The notes: generated by a model from the letters alone, not told the origin. A stretch of 64,000 bases of DNA from Mycobacterium hubeiense (GCF_002838065.1 NZ_PIZU01000006.1:62001-126000), one strand, 5' to 3'; numbered from the stretch's first letter, positions 18,820-27,768 are shown. Translations and numbers: made by a program.

Positions 18820-19356
18820 TCAGATGGAGATCAGGTGCGGCAGCGGAATCCGCAGCCCGTAGAGGAACAAGAAGTAGAACGCCGCCGTCGTCAGCACGCT
18901 GATCACGATGGTGGTGCGCCATCGCTCGCCGCCGAGGAAGCGCAGCCACACCACACACAGCGCCAGCGCCGGGATCTCGAAACCGATCAACGGCATCAGC
19001 AGGCCGAACACGACAAAGCTGACCACACCGATCACCGGCAGCAGGCTGCTTCGGGTGAACGCCTCACTGTCGGTCAGCCCCCGACCGGCCACCAGCAGAA
19101 TCACCGACAGCGCGACGATCACCACGCTGACGATGAACGGCCACAGACCCGGACCGGGCTCGCGCAGAGACCCGAGCCCGTACCCGTAGGCCAGCACCGC
19201 ACCTGAAACGCCGATCGCGATCCCCACCAGGGCACCCACGGTCTGATAGGCGGGCCCACCCGCTGGCGGGCGCTCCTCCTCCAGTTCGTGGGCGACCTCG
19301 GCCTCGATCTCGGCGAGGATGTCGCGGGTGTGCGGGTGCGCCGGGGTGTCGTTCAC
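18820..19356 (-). CDS. tctB: Tripartite tricarboxylate transporter, small membrane subunit TctB
   Basis: A 178-residue TctB-family protein with a charged N-terminal extension (about 35 residues, rich in Glu) followed by four hydrophobic segments. Typical features are GPGLWPFIVSVVIVALSVILL and the C-terminal FLFLYGLRIPLPHLI. It would form the membrane complex with TctA. It lies 16 bp from tctA and 3 bp from tctC. The acidic N-terminus is longer than in many family members, but otherwise nothing is unusual. Confidence 0.88.
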   Translation of the reverse strand: MNDTPAHPHTRDILAEIEAEVAHELEEERPPAGGPAYQTVGALVGIAIGVSGAVLAYGYGLGSLREPGPGLWPFIVSVVIVALSVILLVAGRGLTDSEAFTRSSLLPVIGVVSFVVFGLLMPLIGFEIPALALCVVWLRFLGGERWRTTIVISVLTTAAFYFLFLYGLRIPLPHLISI

Positions 19357-19359
19357 GGG

Positions 19360-20364
19360 TCAGCCTTCGTCGCGAAGGTTGATGCCGTACTGCTTGACCA
19401 GATCGGCGTAGCGGGTCTGATCCTTCTTCAGCTGTTCGGCCACCTCGTCGCCCGGCAGCTCCATCGGCGTCAGGCTGTTCTGCTTGTTGAACGCCTTGTA
19501 ATCCTCGGTGGCGAACGTCGCCTTCATACCCTCGGCGATCCGGTCCTGGATCTCCTGCGGCGTGCCCTTCGGCACGGTCATGACCCGGTACTGCGTCACC
19601 TCGACGTCCAGGCCCTGCTCTTTGGCGGTCGGCACGTCGGGTAGGTATTCGATGCGCTCGGGACCGAAGACCGACAGCGGAATGAGCTTGCCCGACTGGA
19701 TGTTTTCGATGGCCTCGCCGACCTGCAGTGAGGCGACGTCGATCTGGTTGCCCAGCACTGCGGCCAGCGCCGGCGCACCGCCGTCGAACGGCACCGCCTG
19801 CGATTCAACGTTGGTGGTCTTGAACAACAGGGCGGCGGCCAGCTGTGCGCCGGTGCCGACGCCGGTGGTGCCGTAACGCACTGTGCGCGTGGAGTTTTGC
19901 AGATCCTGCAGGGTCTTGTAGCCACTGGCCGGGTTGGTGACGAGTACGTAGTCGTCGCGCGAGACGCCGTACACGATGTCGAAGTCGTCGATCTTGGTGA
20001 CCTCGTCCGGGCTCACCGCAAGCGGGGTGATGGCGAACAGCGACGCGTTCTGGATCGCGATCACCGAACCGTCCGGTTCGGCTTTGACGACCTCGGCCGC
20101 CGCCAATGCGCCGTTGGCGCCTTCGCGGTTGATGACGGGGAAGGACGCGCCCAGCTCGTCGGACAGGCCCTTGGAGACGGCGCGACTGATCAGGTCGCTG
20201 GAGCCGCCGGGCGAAGCACCGACATACATCTCGACCGTGCCCGACGGGTAATCCGCGCCGGATCCGCCCCTGGTACTGGTTTCCACGCCACCGCAGGCGG
20301 TGAGGGTAAGGGCCGCAGCGGCGGTGAGCGCGATACCGGCGCGGCTAAGGGCTGAGGTCAGCAT
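19360..20364 (-). CDS. tctC: Tripartite tricarboxylate transporter, binding lipoprotein TctC
   Basis: A 334-residue solute-binding protein. The signal peptide ends in the lipobox LTAC with Cys24, followed by the Bug/TctC-type fold: VEMYVGASPGGSSDLISRAV near residue 45, RYGTTGVGTG near 165, and a C-terminal DQTRYADLVKQYGI helix. The ATG at 20364 has an AGGAG site about 8 nt upstream. Transcription starts from a promoter carrying the shared aldarate box at 20468-20440, divergent from the LysR gene. This places the transporter in the aldarate regulon. Ligand unknown. Confidence 0.9.
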   Translation of the reverse strand: MLTSALSRAGIALTAAAALTLTACGGVETSTRGGSGADYPSGTVEMYVGASPGGSSDLISRAVSKGLSDELGASFPVINREGANGALAAAEVVKAEPDGSVIAIQNASLFAITPLAVSPDEVTKIDDFDIVYGVSRDDYVLVTNPASGYKTLQDLQNSTRTVRYGTTGVGTGAQLAAALLFKTTNVESQAVPFDGGAPALAAVLGNQIDVASLQVGEAIENIQSGKLIPLSVFGPERIEYLPDVPTAKEQGLDVEVTQYRVMTVPKGTPQEIQDRIAEGMKATFATEDYKAFNKQNSLTPMELPGDEVAEQLKKDQTRYADLVKQYGINLRDEG

Positions 20365-20421
20365 CGGAAAACTCCTGTGGTGTGGGCGTCACAATTCGGC
20401 CGGTGTGGCCGTCGTCACTCC

Positions 20422-20468
20422 ACCGTAGAGACCGGTCACGATACCTGTCCAACGCCTATCTGGCATGG
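20422..20468 (-). promoter_or_regulatory. tctCBA promoter with shared aldarate box
   Basis: On the minus strand CCATGC (20468-20463), 9 nt, GTTGGAC (20453-20447), then AGGTATC, and TACGGT (20427-20422) 19 nt after TTGGAC. It lies between the divergent lysR and tctC genes, the usual place for a LysR operator. The layout is the same as at 6507 and 13697. Confidence 0.68.
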
Positions 20469-20473
20469 CTTGA

Positions 20474-20479
20474 TACCTT
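20474..20479 (+). promoter_or_regulatory. -10 element of leaderless lysR
   Basis: TACCTT ends 6 nt before the ATG at 20486, which predicts a leaderless transcript. The shared box at 20440-20468 covers the -35 region of this promoter too. A regulator bound there could act on both directions, including autoregulation. Confidence 0.5.
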
Positions 20480-20485
20480 CAGTGC

Positions 20486-21418
20486 ATGACGATCACGTTG
20501 GACCAGGTGCGGTGCTTCATCGCCGTCGCCGAGGAGCTGCATTTCGGGCGCGCCGCCGAGCGGCTCGCGATGACCCAGCCGCCGCTGAGCCGACAGATCC
20601 AGAAACTCGAACGCGCCGTCGGCGCCGGGCTGCTCGACCGCGACAACCGGCGGGTGATGCTCACACCTGCCGGGGTGGCGTTCCTCGAGGACTGCTACCG
20701 CATGCTCAACACGCTCGATTCCGCGACGGCACATGCCCGGCGCGTCGAGAGCGGTTCGGCCGGCACGCTGAACCTGGGCTTCACGGCCGTCTCCGCGATC
20801 GGCATCCTCGGCCCGCTGCTCGGCCTGCTCGGCAGCGAGCTGCCCGACATCGAGGTGGTGCTGCACGAGCGTGTGACCGGCGCGCAGGTGGACGGCATCC
20901 GTCGCGGTGAACTCGACCTTGGCCTGGCCCGTCCGCCGTTCGACACCTCGGCGCTGTCGTCACAGATCGTCGCCCGCGAGCCGCTATACGCTGTGGTGCC
21001 CGCCGACCATCCGCTCGCCGGCGCGTCGGGGCCGTTGGGCCCCAAGGACTTCGACGGATTGCCCGTGATCAGTTATCACCCGGTGCAGGCGCGCTACTTC
21101 CACGAGCTGACCGTGCGCTTCCTGTTCAACGGCCATCCGCGCATCAAGCAGCGCGTGCAGCAGATCCTCACCGCTGTGCTGTTGGTCGCGGCGGGCGAAG
21201 GCGTCGCGCTGGTGCCGGCCAGCGCTACCGCCCTGAAGGTCGACGGCGTCGTCTACAAGTCGCTCACCGACGTCGGCGGCGGGCATCCCGACAGCGATCC
21301 TGCGCGTCCCGTTGAGCTGCATGCGATTTGGGCGCGGCACGGCCTGACGCCGTTGCTGCGCCAGGTGTTAGAGCTGGTGCAGCGCTCAGCCGAACATCTC
21401 GGTCATCACATCGATTAG
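20486..21418 (+). CDS. LysR-family regulator (aldarate region, copy 2)
   Basis: A 310-residue LysR-type regulator with an N-terminal HTH (EELHFGRAAERLAMTQPPLSRQ) and an effector-binding domain that contains ARYFHELTVRFLF, also found in the copy at 4556. It is divergent from tctCBA with the shared box between them, the standard arrangement for a LysR activator. The ATG at 20486 is supported by the -10 element 6 nt upstream. It is the best candidate to bind the shared box, and its paralogue is the second. The effector is likely an aldarate or a pathway intermediate (inferred). Confidence 0.87.
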   Translation: MTITLDQVRCFIAVAEELHFGRAAERLAMTQPPLSRQIQKLERAVGAGLLDRDNRRVMLTPAGVAFLEDCYRMLNTLDSATAHARRVESGSAGTLNLGFTAVSAIGILGPLLGLLGSELPDIEVVLHERVTGAQVDGIRRGELDLGLARPPFDTSALSSQIVAREPLYAVVPADHPLAGASGPLGPKDFDGLPVISYHPVQARYFHELTVRFLFNGHPRIKQRVQQILTAVLLVAAGEGVALVPASATALKVDGVVYKSLTDVGGGHPDSDPARPVELHAIWARHGLTPLLRQVLELVQRSAEHLGHHID

Positions 21419-21420
21419 GT

Positions 21421-21972
21421 CTACTCGCCGTGCACGTCGAGGCCGTGGGCCGCGGCGAACGCCAGCGCTTGCTCGAGGTCCACCTTCGCGCCGCGCACCG
21501 CGGCGGTGGTCCACAACGTCGGGTCGGCCAACGCGCCGCGCAGATCGGCCTCGTCGAGTTTGGTGCCCTGGGTGCGCGCGCCGCGCAGATCGGCGCGACG
21601 CAGAACCGCCTTGCGCAGGTCGGCGCCGACGAGGCCGGCCTCGCGCAACCGGCAGTCCGACAGGTCGACGCCACGCAGATCGCAACCGCCCAGCACCGCG
21701 AGCGTCAGGTCCACTTCCACCAGTTTCAGCGGCCGCATCCGACACTCGGTGAACGTCGACCCGAGCAAGCTGCACTGCGCAAAAGTGCTGTGCCACAACG
21801 ATGCTCGATTGAACTTGCAGTTGCGAAACGCGGAGCCGGAGTGCTCAGACTGGGAAAGGTCGACGCCGCTGAAATCACACTCGGTGAAGACGACCCGTTC
21901 GGTGCGCAGGCGGCTGAGATCCTCGTCACGAAAGTCGTGTTCGACGAATTCCCGGTCAACCCAATCGGTCAC
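21421..21972 (-). CDS. mfpA: Pentapeptide-repeat gyrase-protecting protein MfpA
   Basis: A 183-residue pentapeptide-repeat protein, the same length as M. tuberculosis MfpA. The repeats A(D/N)LXX-like run through the chain, for example CDFSGVDLSQSEHSGSAFRNCKF and ADLRKAVLRRADLRGARTQGTKLDEADLRGA. MfpA folds as a right-handed beta-helix that mimics DNA, binds DNA gyrase and lowers fluoroquinolone sensitivity. It is the last gene of a five-gene operon with the MfpB GTPase 4 bp upstream, which is known to affect its activity. Identification is from sequence similarity and gene order. Confidence 0.93.
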   Translation of the reverse strand: MTDWVDREFVEHDFRDEDLSRLRTERVVFTECDFSGVDLSQSEHSGSAFRNCKFNRASLWHSTFAQCSLLGSTFTECRMRPLKLVEVDLTLAVLGGCDLRGVDLSDCRLREAGLVGADLRKAVLRRADLRGARTQGTKLDEADLRGALADPTLWTTAAVRGAKVDLEQALAFAAAHGLDVHGE

Positions 21973-21976
21973 CGGG

Positions 21977-22558
21977 TCAGCCGCGCAGCGGAGTGAGGCT
22001 GTCCAGCGCGTACTCGGTGACGGCGATCAGCGCGGCCTTGGCGGAATGACGATCACGCGCGTCGACGGTGATCACCGGAATATGTTCGGGCAGCGCCAAC
22101 GCCTTTCGCACCGCCTGCGTCGGATGCCTTGGCGCATCGTCGAATTCGTTGATCGCGATGAGAAAGGGCAGATTGCGAGCCTCAAAGAAGTCGACGGCAG
22201 CGAAGCTGTCCTGCAGACGGCGCACGTCGACCAGGATGATGGCGCCGATGGCGCCGCGGACGAGGTCGTCCCACATGAACCAGAACCGACGCTGGCCGGG
22301 CGTGCCGAACAAATACAGCACCAGATCCTCGTCGAGCGTGATCCGGCCGAAGTCCATTGCGACCGTGGTGGTCCGCTTCTCCGGGGTGGCCTCGAGCCCG
22401 TCGAGACCTTCGGAGGCGTTGGTGACCAACGCCTCGGTGCGCAGCGGCATGATCTCGGAGACCGCGCCCACGAACGTCGTCTTACCGGCCCCGAACCCGC
22501 CGGAGATGACGATCTTCGTCGAGGCGGCGTCCCGCCCCTCAGAGTGCCCTGAGGCCAC
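21977..22558 (-). CDS. mfpB: MfpB small Ras-like GTPase
   Basis: A 193-residue P-loop GTPase of the actinobacterial conservon (CvnD) type. G1 is GGFGAGKTT near residue 20, G3-like GTPGQRRFWFMW near 85, and G4-like NEFDDA near 138. It has a Thr/Gly-rich switch region typical for MglA-like GTPases. In mycobacteria the protein stimulates or modulates MfpA. Its start overlaps the end of the DUF742 gene by 20 bp, so the genes are translationally linked. Confidence 0.92.
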   Translation of the reverse strand: MASGHSEGRDAASTKIVISGGFGAGKTTFVGAVSEIMPLRTEALVTNASEGLDGLEATPEKRTTTVAMDFGRITLDEDLVLYLFGTPGQRRFWFMWDDLVRGAIGAIILVDVRRLQDSFAAVDFFEARNLPFLIAINEFDDAPRHPTQAVRKALALPEHIPVITVDARDRHSAKAALIAVTEYALDSLTPLRG

Positions 22559-22913
22559 GCAGCGTCCTTCCTATCAATTCACGACGTTCATCGACGGTCG
22601 CGGAATCGGTGAGGGTGTGGTGCACCCGCAGATAACCCTGCGTCACGAGGTCGCCGATCAGCACGCGCGCCACGCCGAGTGGCAAGGATAAATGCGCGGC
22701 GATCTCCGCGACGGAAGGGCTTTCGGCGCACAGCGTCAAGATTCGGCCCCGCACGTCGTTGCCGGGCCACCGCGGCGGCTTGGCCGACTCGATGGTCTGC
22801 ACCGGCGCTTCCAGCGGGAGTGGGACGCGGGGGTTGGTGCGGCCGGCGGTCAGCGTGTACGGCCGGACCAGGCTCGGCTGCTCCGCGGTTTCGAACTCGG
22901 GGTTGATGTCCAT
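22539..22913 (-). CDS. mfpC: DUF742 protein (CvnC type)
   Basis: A 124-residue DUF742 protein. The N-terminal SLVRPYTLTAGRT is the family hallmark, followed by a winged-helix-like region (PSVAEIAAHLSLPLGVARVLIGDLVTQGYLRVH). Such proteins sit between the roadblock protein and the GTPase in actinobacterial conservons. The ATG at 22913 lies 7 bp after the stop of the roadblock gene; the open frame extends upstream but would overlap that gene. The molecular role is not established. Confidence 0.88.
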   Translation of the reverse strand: MDINPEFETAEQPSLVRPYTLTAGRTNPRVPLPLEAPVQTIESAKPPRWPGNDVRGRILTLCAESPSVAEIAAHLSLPLGVARVLIGDLVTQGYLRVHHTLTDSATVDERRELIGRTLRGLRAL

Positions 22914-22920
22914 CGGCCAC

Positions 22921-23346
22921 TCACGACGGTTGCGGTGCGCGTCGACGTGCCGACTGGACCACGGCGCCCACGCGCTCCACCAGAATCGCCATCTCGTAGC
23001 CGATCTGGCCGATGTCACACGACCGGGTGGCCAGCGTCGCGAGGTTGGACCCGTCGCCGACCCGCATCAGCAGCAGATAGCCACCCTCCATCTCGACGAC
23101 CGACTGCATCACATGGCCGCCGTCGAACAGCTGCGCGGCACCGGTCGCCAGGCTGGCGAGCCCCGAGGCCACCGCCGCCAGTTGGTCGGCCCGTTCCTTG
23201 GGCATGTGTTCACTGGCGGCCATCAACAGGCCGTCGGCGGACACCAGCACCGCGTGCGACACGCCGGATACCTCGCGGGCGAACTTGGAGACCAGCCAGT
23301 CGAGCGAATCGCGAGTTGCAGTGCTCCTGCCCTCCGGATACGTCAT
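22921..23346 (-). CDS. mfpD: Roadblock/LC7-domain protein (MglB-like)
   Basis: A 141-residue roadblock/LC7 protein ([33 protein letters not shown] at the start, then a long helix and [20 protein letters not shown]). In conservons these proteins act with the Ras-like GTPase, by analogy with MglB as GTPase-activating partner. It overlaps the sensor gene by 4 bp (ATGA) and is followed by mfpC after 7 bp. The length is near that of the M. tuberculosis counterpart. Confidence 0.9.
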   Translation of the reverse strand: MTYPEGRSTATRDSLDWLVSKFAREVSGVSHAVLVSADGLLMAASEHMPKERADQLAAVASGLASLATGAAQLFDGGHVMQSVVEMEGGYLLLMRVGDGSNLATLATRSCDIGQIGYEMAILVERVGAVVQSARRRAPQPS

Positions 23347-26297
23347 TCGTTCTCGTTCCCTCTGGTCTCTCGGGCGTGCGATCGTCCGGCATGCACGCCG
23401 CCGAAATGGTTGCTGATGCTCGCGCGGACAGCGTCCGGATCGCGTAGCGACAACGAGTGTGCGCCGGTGTCAGACTCGGTCGCAGATGCTACCTGGTCGT
23501 CGTCCTCGGAGCTTCGGTGTGCTCCGCCGTTGCGCTGCTCACCGCCGAACGCACCCCCGACAGCCGCCGGGTCCGCGGCCCCGGGGACCAGACGGGCGCC
23601 GGGCTCGCGGATCGGCAAACCCTCTTCGGTGTGCTCGCGCACCGGGGTTTCCTCCGCCGCGGCGGCCGCTGACCAGCCGTGATCCCACACCGACTCCCAG
23701 TTGAGGTCGCTGCTGTTGGCCAACTCCGTCGGGTCGATGAGCCATTCGGAGAGCATCTTCTGATAGATCGCGTCGCCGTCGCCCGCCGTCGCCGACGTTT
23801 CGGCGGCAGTGGGTTCGACGGCCTCGGCCATCAAGCCCTCCGGGAGATCCGGCTCCTGTGCCGTCGGCTGCGGTGCTTCGGGCGGCGGCTCGTGCGTCGG
23901 CGGTTCGGCCGGCGGGGCCTCGTGCACACCGTTGCTGGCGACCTGGGCGCGGGAGGCGAAGAAGGGCGATGTGTCGATCGGCGCCGGAGTCGCTCGGCCG
24001 ACGACATCGGGTGCGGGAGTCGCTCGGCCGACGACATCGGGCGCCGGAGTCGGATCGGCCTGCACCGGCATCGAATCCGACGGCCAGTCTTGCGGCCACG
24101 CCGGCTCGGGTTCGGCCGGTGCGTCGGCGGTGAACGCAGCCGGGACGTCGGAAATCCCGCTGGCACCCGGATTGCGTTGCGGCAGCAGGTCGATCGGGAC
24201 GTCGGAGTGGCCGTTACGGCGGTCGTCGACGCTCGACTCGGCAAAGTCCGCGTGCTCGGCGTAGTCGTGCGAGGCCTCCGAATACTCAGAGAACTCCGAG
24301 AATTCGCTGTGGTCCTCGTCGAGCGCCAACGCCGTCGCAATGCCCGCGTGGGCGTCGGCCGGCGTGCCGTACTGCGGTTCGCCGAACGTGCCGTCGGGCG
24401 TCACGATCAGCTCGGCCGGCACGTACACACCGGCGGTGGTGCCCGAACTCGGTTCGCCCGCAATGGTGCTGCGCAGCCGGACCACAAGGCCGTGCTGGGC
24501 GGCCAGCCGGCCGACCACGAACAGGCCCATGTGCCGCGCGGTGTACGGATTCACCTCGCCGCCGGACTGCAGGCGCGTATTGGCCACCCGCAGATCCGAT
24601 TCGGTCATGCCGATGCCGATATCGCTGACCTCGATGACCAGCCCGCCCTTACCGGTGTGGACGGCCGAGATCCGCACTTGCGAGATCGGCGGCGAATAGC
24701 GCAGCGCGTTGTCCATCAATTCGGCCAGCAGGTGCACCAGGTCGCCGGCGGCCGAGCCGACGATCTCGCTTTCCGGAATCGCCGCGGTGACCACGCGGGT
24801 GTAGTCCTCGACCTCGGAGGCCGCGGCGTTGATGATCGACGCGACGGGCACCGGCTCGGCCTGCTCGCGTGGCACCTTGGCGCCCGCCAGCACCAGCAGG
24901 TTGGCGCCGTTGCGGCGCATCCGCGCGGCGAGATGGTCGAGGCGGAACAGGCTCTCCAGCCGCTCGGGGTCCTCTTCGTTGCGCTCGAGCCGGTCGATGA
25001 GCGACAGCTGCTGGTCGACCAGCGACCGGCTGCGCCGCGACAACGTCTCGAACATGTCGGACACCTGCAACTGCAGGCGCGCCTGCTCGCCGGCCAGGAA
25101 GACGGCCTGCTCGTGTAGTTCGTCGACGGCGTGGGCCACCTGGCCCACTTCCTCGGAGGTGTGCACCGGGATGGGGTCGACGGGCCCGGGTTCGCCGCCG
25201 GAGCGGACCCGCTCGATCTCCTGGGCCAGGTTCTGGTGGGCCACTTTGAGCGCGCTGTCGCGCAGCGTGCGCAGGGGTTTGACGAGCGAGCGGGCCACCA
25301 GAATCACGATCAGCAGGGCCAACAGCATGGCGCCGATGACGATCGCGGAGTCGCGGATCGCCGCCGTGCGCTGCGCGGCCGCCTGCTCTTCGACCGCGCC
25401 GGTCACCGAGGCGGTGGCCCGGTCGATGATCTGGCCGGCGATGTCGTCGGTGGCCTGCAGCGACGCCAGCAGATCCGGGTTGTTCACCAACACGGCGGCC
25501 GGATCCGACATGATTGCCATCCGCTTGACCATCTCGCCCTGCAGTTTCTGCGCCTCCGGCGAGCCGACGCCGAGCACCTGGCTCATGCCGAACAGCGTCG
25601 ACGGTTCGGTGCCCGCCAGCGTGATCATCGACGTGCGCAGTTCGGGTTCGGGCACCTCGAAGCCCAGGTTGACCAGCAGCCGCTGCATCATCATCTGCCC
25701 GCGGGCGCCGATCGCACGGCTCAGGCCGAGGGTTTCGGTGCGGATGTTCTCGTCGTCGACCCGGACGGACCCGACGATCGCGTCCTCGGCGGTCAGCAGG
25801 ATCGGCGCGTAGCTGGTCACCCGGTCACGCAGCGCGATGGTGTTGGACGTCACCCGGTCCATCAGCGCCTGACCGCCCTCGATCATGGTGGTGACGCCCT
25901 TGCGCACGTCGGGGGCGACGTCGGTGTCGTCGAGTCGGCGCTGCAGTTCCTGGCGGCTGGTGTCGAAGTTCGACAGGGCGGACTGGGTGTCGCCGCCGGT
26001 GGCGCTCGCCAGCATCGCCGCCTCGAGCGAGGCCATGTAGCCCTCGATCGCCGGCACCATTTCGGCGCGGTCGGCGGCTCGTCGCAAATCGGCGGCCTCC
26101 GTCGCGCTGCCGTAGATCCGCAGCCCGCCGAACGTGCCGGCCAGCAGCAGCGGCACCAAAACGATCGCCAACACCTTCCAGCGAACCGGCCAATTCGACA
26201 GCGCCCAGCGCGACGGCCGCTTGGCCGGCACCTTCGGTTTCGCGTCGAATTCCACGAGCGTGCCGTCGGCCTGTTTTAGCTGCGTGAACGCACTCAT
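23343..26297 (-). CDS. mfpE: Membrane sensor histidine kinase-like protein (NIT, HAMP, HATPase)
   Basis: A 984-residue membrane sensor. In order: one membrane segment near residue 40, a nitrate/nitrite-sensing-type (NIT) extracellular domain (about 65-310), a second membrane segment near 320, HAMP, a coiled region with [21 protein letters not shown], and an HATPase domain ([18 protein letters not shown]). An acidic, proline-rich disordered tail of about 300 residues follows. A normal HisKA phospho-acceptor box is not obvious, as in CvnA proteins. The ATG at 26297 is preferred to the GTG two codons upstream. The tail is probably what makes it about 100 residues longer than the M. tuberculosis counterpart as I remember it. 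Confidence 0.85.
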   Translation of the reverse strand: MSAFTQLKQADGTLVEFDAKPKVPAKRPSRWALSNWPVRWKVLAIVLVPLLLAGTFGGLRIYGSATEAADLRRAADRAEMVPAIEGYMASLEAAMLASATGGDTQSALSNFDTSRQELQRRLDDTDVAPDVRKGVTTMIEGGQALMDRVTSNTIALRDRVTSYAPILLTAEDAIVGSVRVDDENIRTETLGLSRAIGARGQMMMQRLLVNLGFEVPEPELRTSMITLAGTEPSTLFGMSQVLGVGSPEAQKLQGEMVKRMAIMSDPAAVLVNNPDLLASLQATDDIAGQIIDRATASVTGAVEEQAAAQRTAAIRDSAIVIGAMLLALLIVILVARSLVKPLRTLRDSALKVAHQNLAQEIERVRSGGEPGPVDPIPVHTSEEVGQVAHAVDELHEQAVFLAGEQARLQLQVSDMFETLSRRSRSLVDQQLSLIDRLERNEEDPERLESLFRLDHLAARMRRNGANLLVLAGAKVPREQAEPVPVASIINAAASEVEDYTRVVTAAIPESEIVGSAAGDLVHLLAELMDNALRYSPPISQVRISAVHTGKGGLVIEVSDIGIGMTESDLRVANTRLQSGGEVNPYTARHMGLFVVGRLAAQHGLVVRLRSTIAGEPSSGTTAGVYVPAELIVTPDGTFGEPQYGTPADAHAGIATALALDEDHSEFSEFSEYSEASHDYAEHADFAESSVDDRRNGHSDVPIDLLPQRNPGASGISDVPAAFTADAPAEPEPAWPQDWPSDSMPVQADPTPAPDVVGRATPAPDVVGRATPAPIDTSPFFASRAQVASNGVHEAPPAEPPTHEPPPEAPQPTAQEPDLPEGLMAEAVEPTAAETSATAGDGDAIYQKMLSEWLIDPTELANSSDLNWESVWDHGWSAAAAAEETPVREHTEEGLPIREPGARLVPGAADPAAVGGAFGGEQRNGGAHRSSEDDDQVASATESDTGAHSLSLRDPDAVRASISNHFGGVHAGRSHARETRGNENE
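23981..24040. repeat. Two-copy 30-bp tandem repeat inside mfpE
   Basis: Two 30-bp units (23981-24010 and 24011-24040) differ at only two positions and are followed by a partial third unit. They encode the protein repeat [10 protein letters not shown] within the disordered tail. This is an expandable tandem repeat in frame, likely to vary between strains. Confidence 0.8.
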
Positions 26298-26556
26298 CGG
26301 CACCCGGCCGCGCTACTGGCCGCTAGTCCGCAATTCAGTAATAGAGCTTGTTTCATAAGGCTTCCTGCTGAGTTTGCCCGCGCGCGGGCGGCGCGCTTCT
26401 ACTTCCGAGTACGCCTGGCAATTGGACGAGTATGACAGCCCTATGGGGTCGTTTCCACAATTCTTACTGAACAGACAGATTTCATAACCAAGCTACAGAG
26501 CCGCGCTGTGGTATTCGAGCAAATGGTCGACGGGGCGGCTCTGCCATCATCGTCGA

Positions 26557-27021
26557 ATGTTTCGGCTTCTGTTCTTCAGCCCGCGAATCGCACCGAACAC
26601 CGGCAATGCGATCCGCATGGTGGCGGCGACCGGATGTGAATTGCATCTCGTCGAACCGCTCGGTTTCGATCTGTCCGAACCCAAGCTGCGCCGGGCGGGC
26701 CTGGATTACCACGACCTGGCGTCGGTCACCGTGCATCCGGATCTGCCCGCCGCGTGGCAGGCGTTGATGCCGCAGCGGGTGTACGCATTCACCGCGCATG
26801 CGACGCGCTCGTTCGCCGATATCGCCTACCAGCCGGGCGACGTGTTGATGTTCGGGCCTGAACCCACCGGGCTGGACGCCGAGACGCTGGCCGACCCGCA
26901 CGTCACCGCGCAGGTGCGCATCCCGATGCTGGCCGGGCGACGGTCACTGAACCTGTCCAACGCCGCGGCCGTCGCGGTGTACGAGGCGTGGCGCCAGCAC
27001 GGGTTCTCCGGAGCCGTCTAG
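26557..27021 (+). CDS. trmL: tRNA (cytidine34/uridine34-2'-O)-methyltransferase
   Basis: A 154-residue SPOUT methyltransferase. The knot motifs are visible: N-terminal LFFSPRIAPNTGNAIRMVAATGCELHLVEPLGF, then LMFGPEPTGLDAE, then the C-terminal RIPMLAGRRSLNLSNAAAVAVYEAWRQ. It should methylate the ribose of the wobble base in certain tRNALeu species with SAM. The length equals the M. tuberculosis spoU gene next to mfpE. It is divergent from mfpE; the 259-bp gap holds AT-rich sequence but no promoter I would defend, except a weak CATCAT 6 nt before the ATG. Confidence 0.9.
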   Translation: MFRLLFFSPRIAPNTGNAIRMVAATGCELHLVEPLGFDLSEPKLRRAGLDYHDLASVTVHPDLPAAWQALMPQRVYAFTAHATRSFADIAYQPGDVLMFGPEPTGLDAETLADPHVTAQVRIPMLAGRRSLNLSNAAAVAVYEAWRQHGFSGAV

Positions 27022-27043
27022 CCGCTGCCGCCCGGCCGCCCGG

Positions 27044-27105
27044 CCGCGAGTGTGAAGCCACTGCGAAAAATCGGCCCAATAGTCGCAACAGCTTCACACT
27101 CGCGG
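27044..27105. terminator. Perfect 15-bp inverted repeat between convergent genes
   Basis: CCGCGAGTGTGAAGC (27044-27058) and its exact complement (27091-27105) form a 15-bp stem, with a second short stem inside (TGCGA/TCGCA). It lies between the convergent trmL and nitroreductase genes. There is no T-run; a bidirectional terminator role is inferred. Confidence 0.6.
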
Positions 27106-27110
27106 AGCGT

Positions 27111-27752
27111 TCACCAGGTGTCCCAGTGGGTGAGCTGTTCGGCGGGCAGCCGCTTAGCGGGTTTGAAGTCGGTGCCCTTGGTGTAGGCGATCGGGAACAG
27201 CCCGCCCTGGCTGTACTTGTCGAACGGGATGCCGAGCAGTTCGGCGGCTTGCTTCTCGCCGTCGCCGATGAGGTGCAGCGTCGTCCACGCCGAACCGAGA
27301 CCTCGCGATCGCAGCGCCAGCATGAAACTCCACACCGCGGGCAGCAATGAGCCCCAGAACGACGCCGTCATCCCCGCGGGTGCGTTGTCCGGGCGCCCTT
27401 CGAGGCACGGGATCATCAGCACCGGCACCTCGTGGAAGTGCTCGTTGAGATAGCGCGCCGAATCGGAGACGAACTCCATGCGCTCGTCGCGCACGTCGCC
27501 GTACTCCGGTTTGGGCAGATCCAGGTAGGGCGTGGCGTTTGCCCGATAGATGTCGGCCAGCGCCTTCTTCTTCTCGGCGTCCTCGACGAAAACCCACTGC
27601 CAGCCCTGCGCGTTGGAGCCCGTCGGCGCCTGCAAGGCGATTTCGAGGCACTCCATCAACACCTCCCGCGGCACCGGCTTGTCCAAGTCGAGGCGCTTGC
27701 GCACCGAACGCGTGGTGGTGAGAACTTCATCGACGGTCAGGTTGAGTGTCAC
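27111..27752 (-). CDS. Nitroreductase-family FMN oxidoreductase
   Basis: A 213-residue nitroreductase-fold protein. It has the N-terminal TTRSVRKRLDLDKPVPREVLMECLEIALQAPTGSNAQGWQWVFVED, the usual FMN-binding Arg/Ser patch, and the C-terminal GLFPIAYTKGTDFKPAKR. It corresponds by position to Rv3368c of M. tuberculosis. It would reduce nitro or quinone-like compounds with NAD(P)H. The GTG at 27752 is supported by a -10 element TAGTCT 6 nt upstream, so it is probably leaderless. It is divergent from the next gene, with only 22 bp between the starts. Confidence 0.88.
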   Translation of the reverse strand: MTLNLTVDEVLTTTRSVRKRLDLDKPVPREVLMECLEIALQAPTGSNAQGWQWVFVEDAEKKKALADIYRANATPYLDLPKPEYGDVRDERMEFVSDSARYLNEHFHEVPVLMIPCLEGRPDNAPAGMTASFWGSLLPAVWSFMLALRSRGLGSAWTTLHLIGDGEKQAAELLGIPFDKYSQGGLFPIAYTKGTDFKPAKRLPAEQLTHWDTW

Positions 27753-27758
27753 TCCGCG

Positions 27759-27768
27759 AGACTACATT
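27759..27768. promoter_or_regulatory. Overlapping divergent -10 elements
   Basis: On the minus strand TAGTCT (27764-27759) and on the plus strand TACATT (27763-27768) share two bases. Each ends exactly 6 nt before a start codon (27752 and 27775). Both genes would be leaderless, and RNA polymerase could bind in only one direction at a time. Confidence 0.6.

Noticed and set aside
23679..25118. A 479-residue plus-strand frame opposite mfpE
   Set aside because: Arg/Gly-rich antisense of a confirmed sensor gene, no motif.
26298..26556. A small gene in the 259-bp gap between mfpE and trmL
   Set aside because: Only short frames without ribosome sites are present; the stretch is AT-richer than its surroundings and probably holds promoters only.
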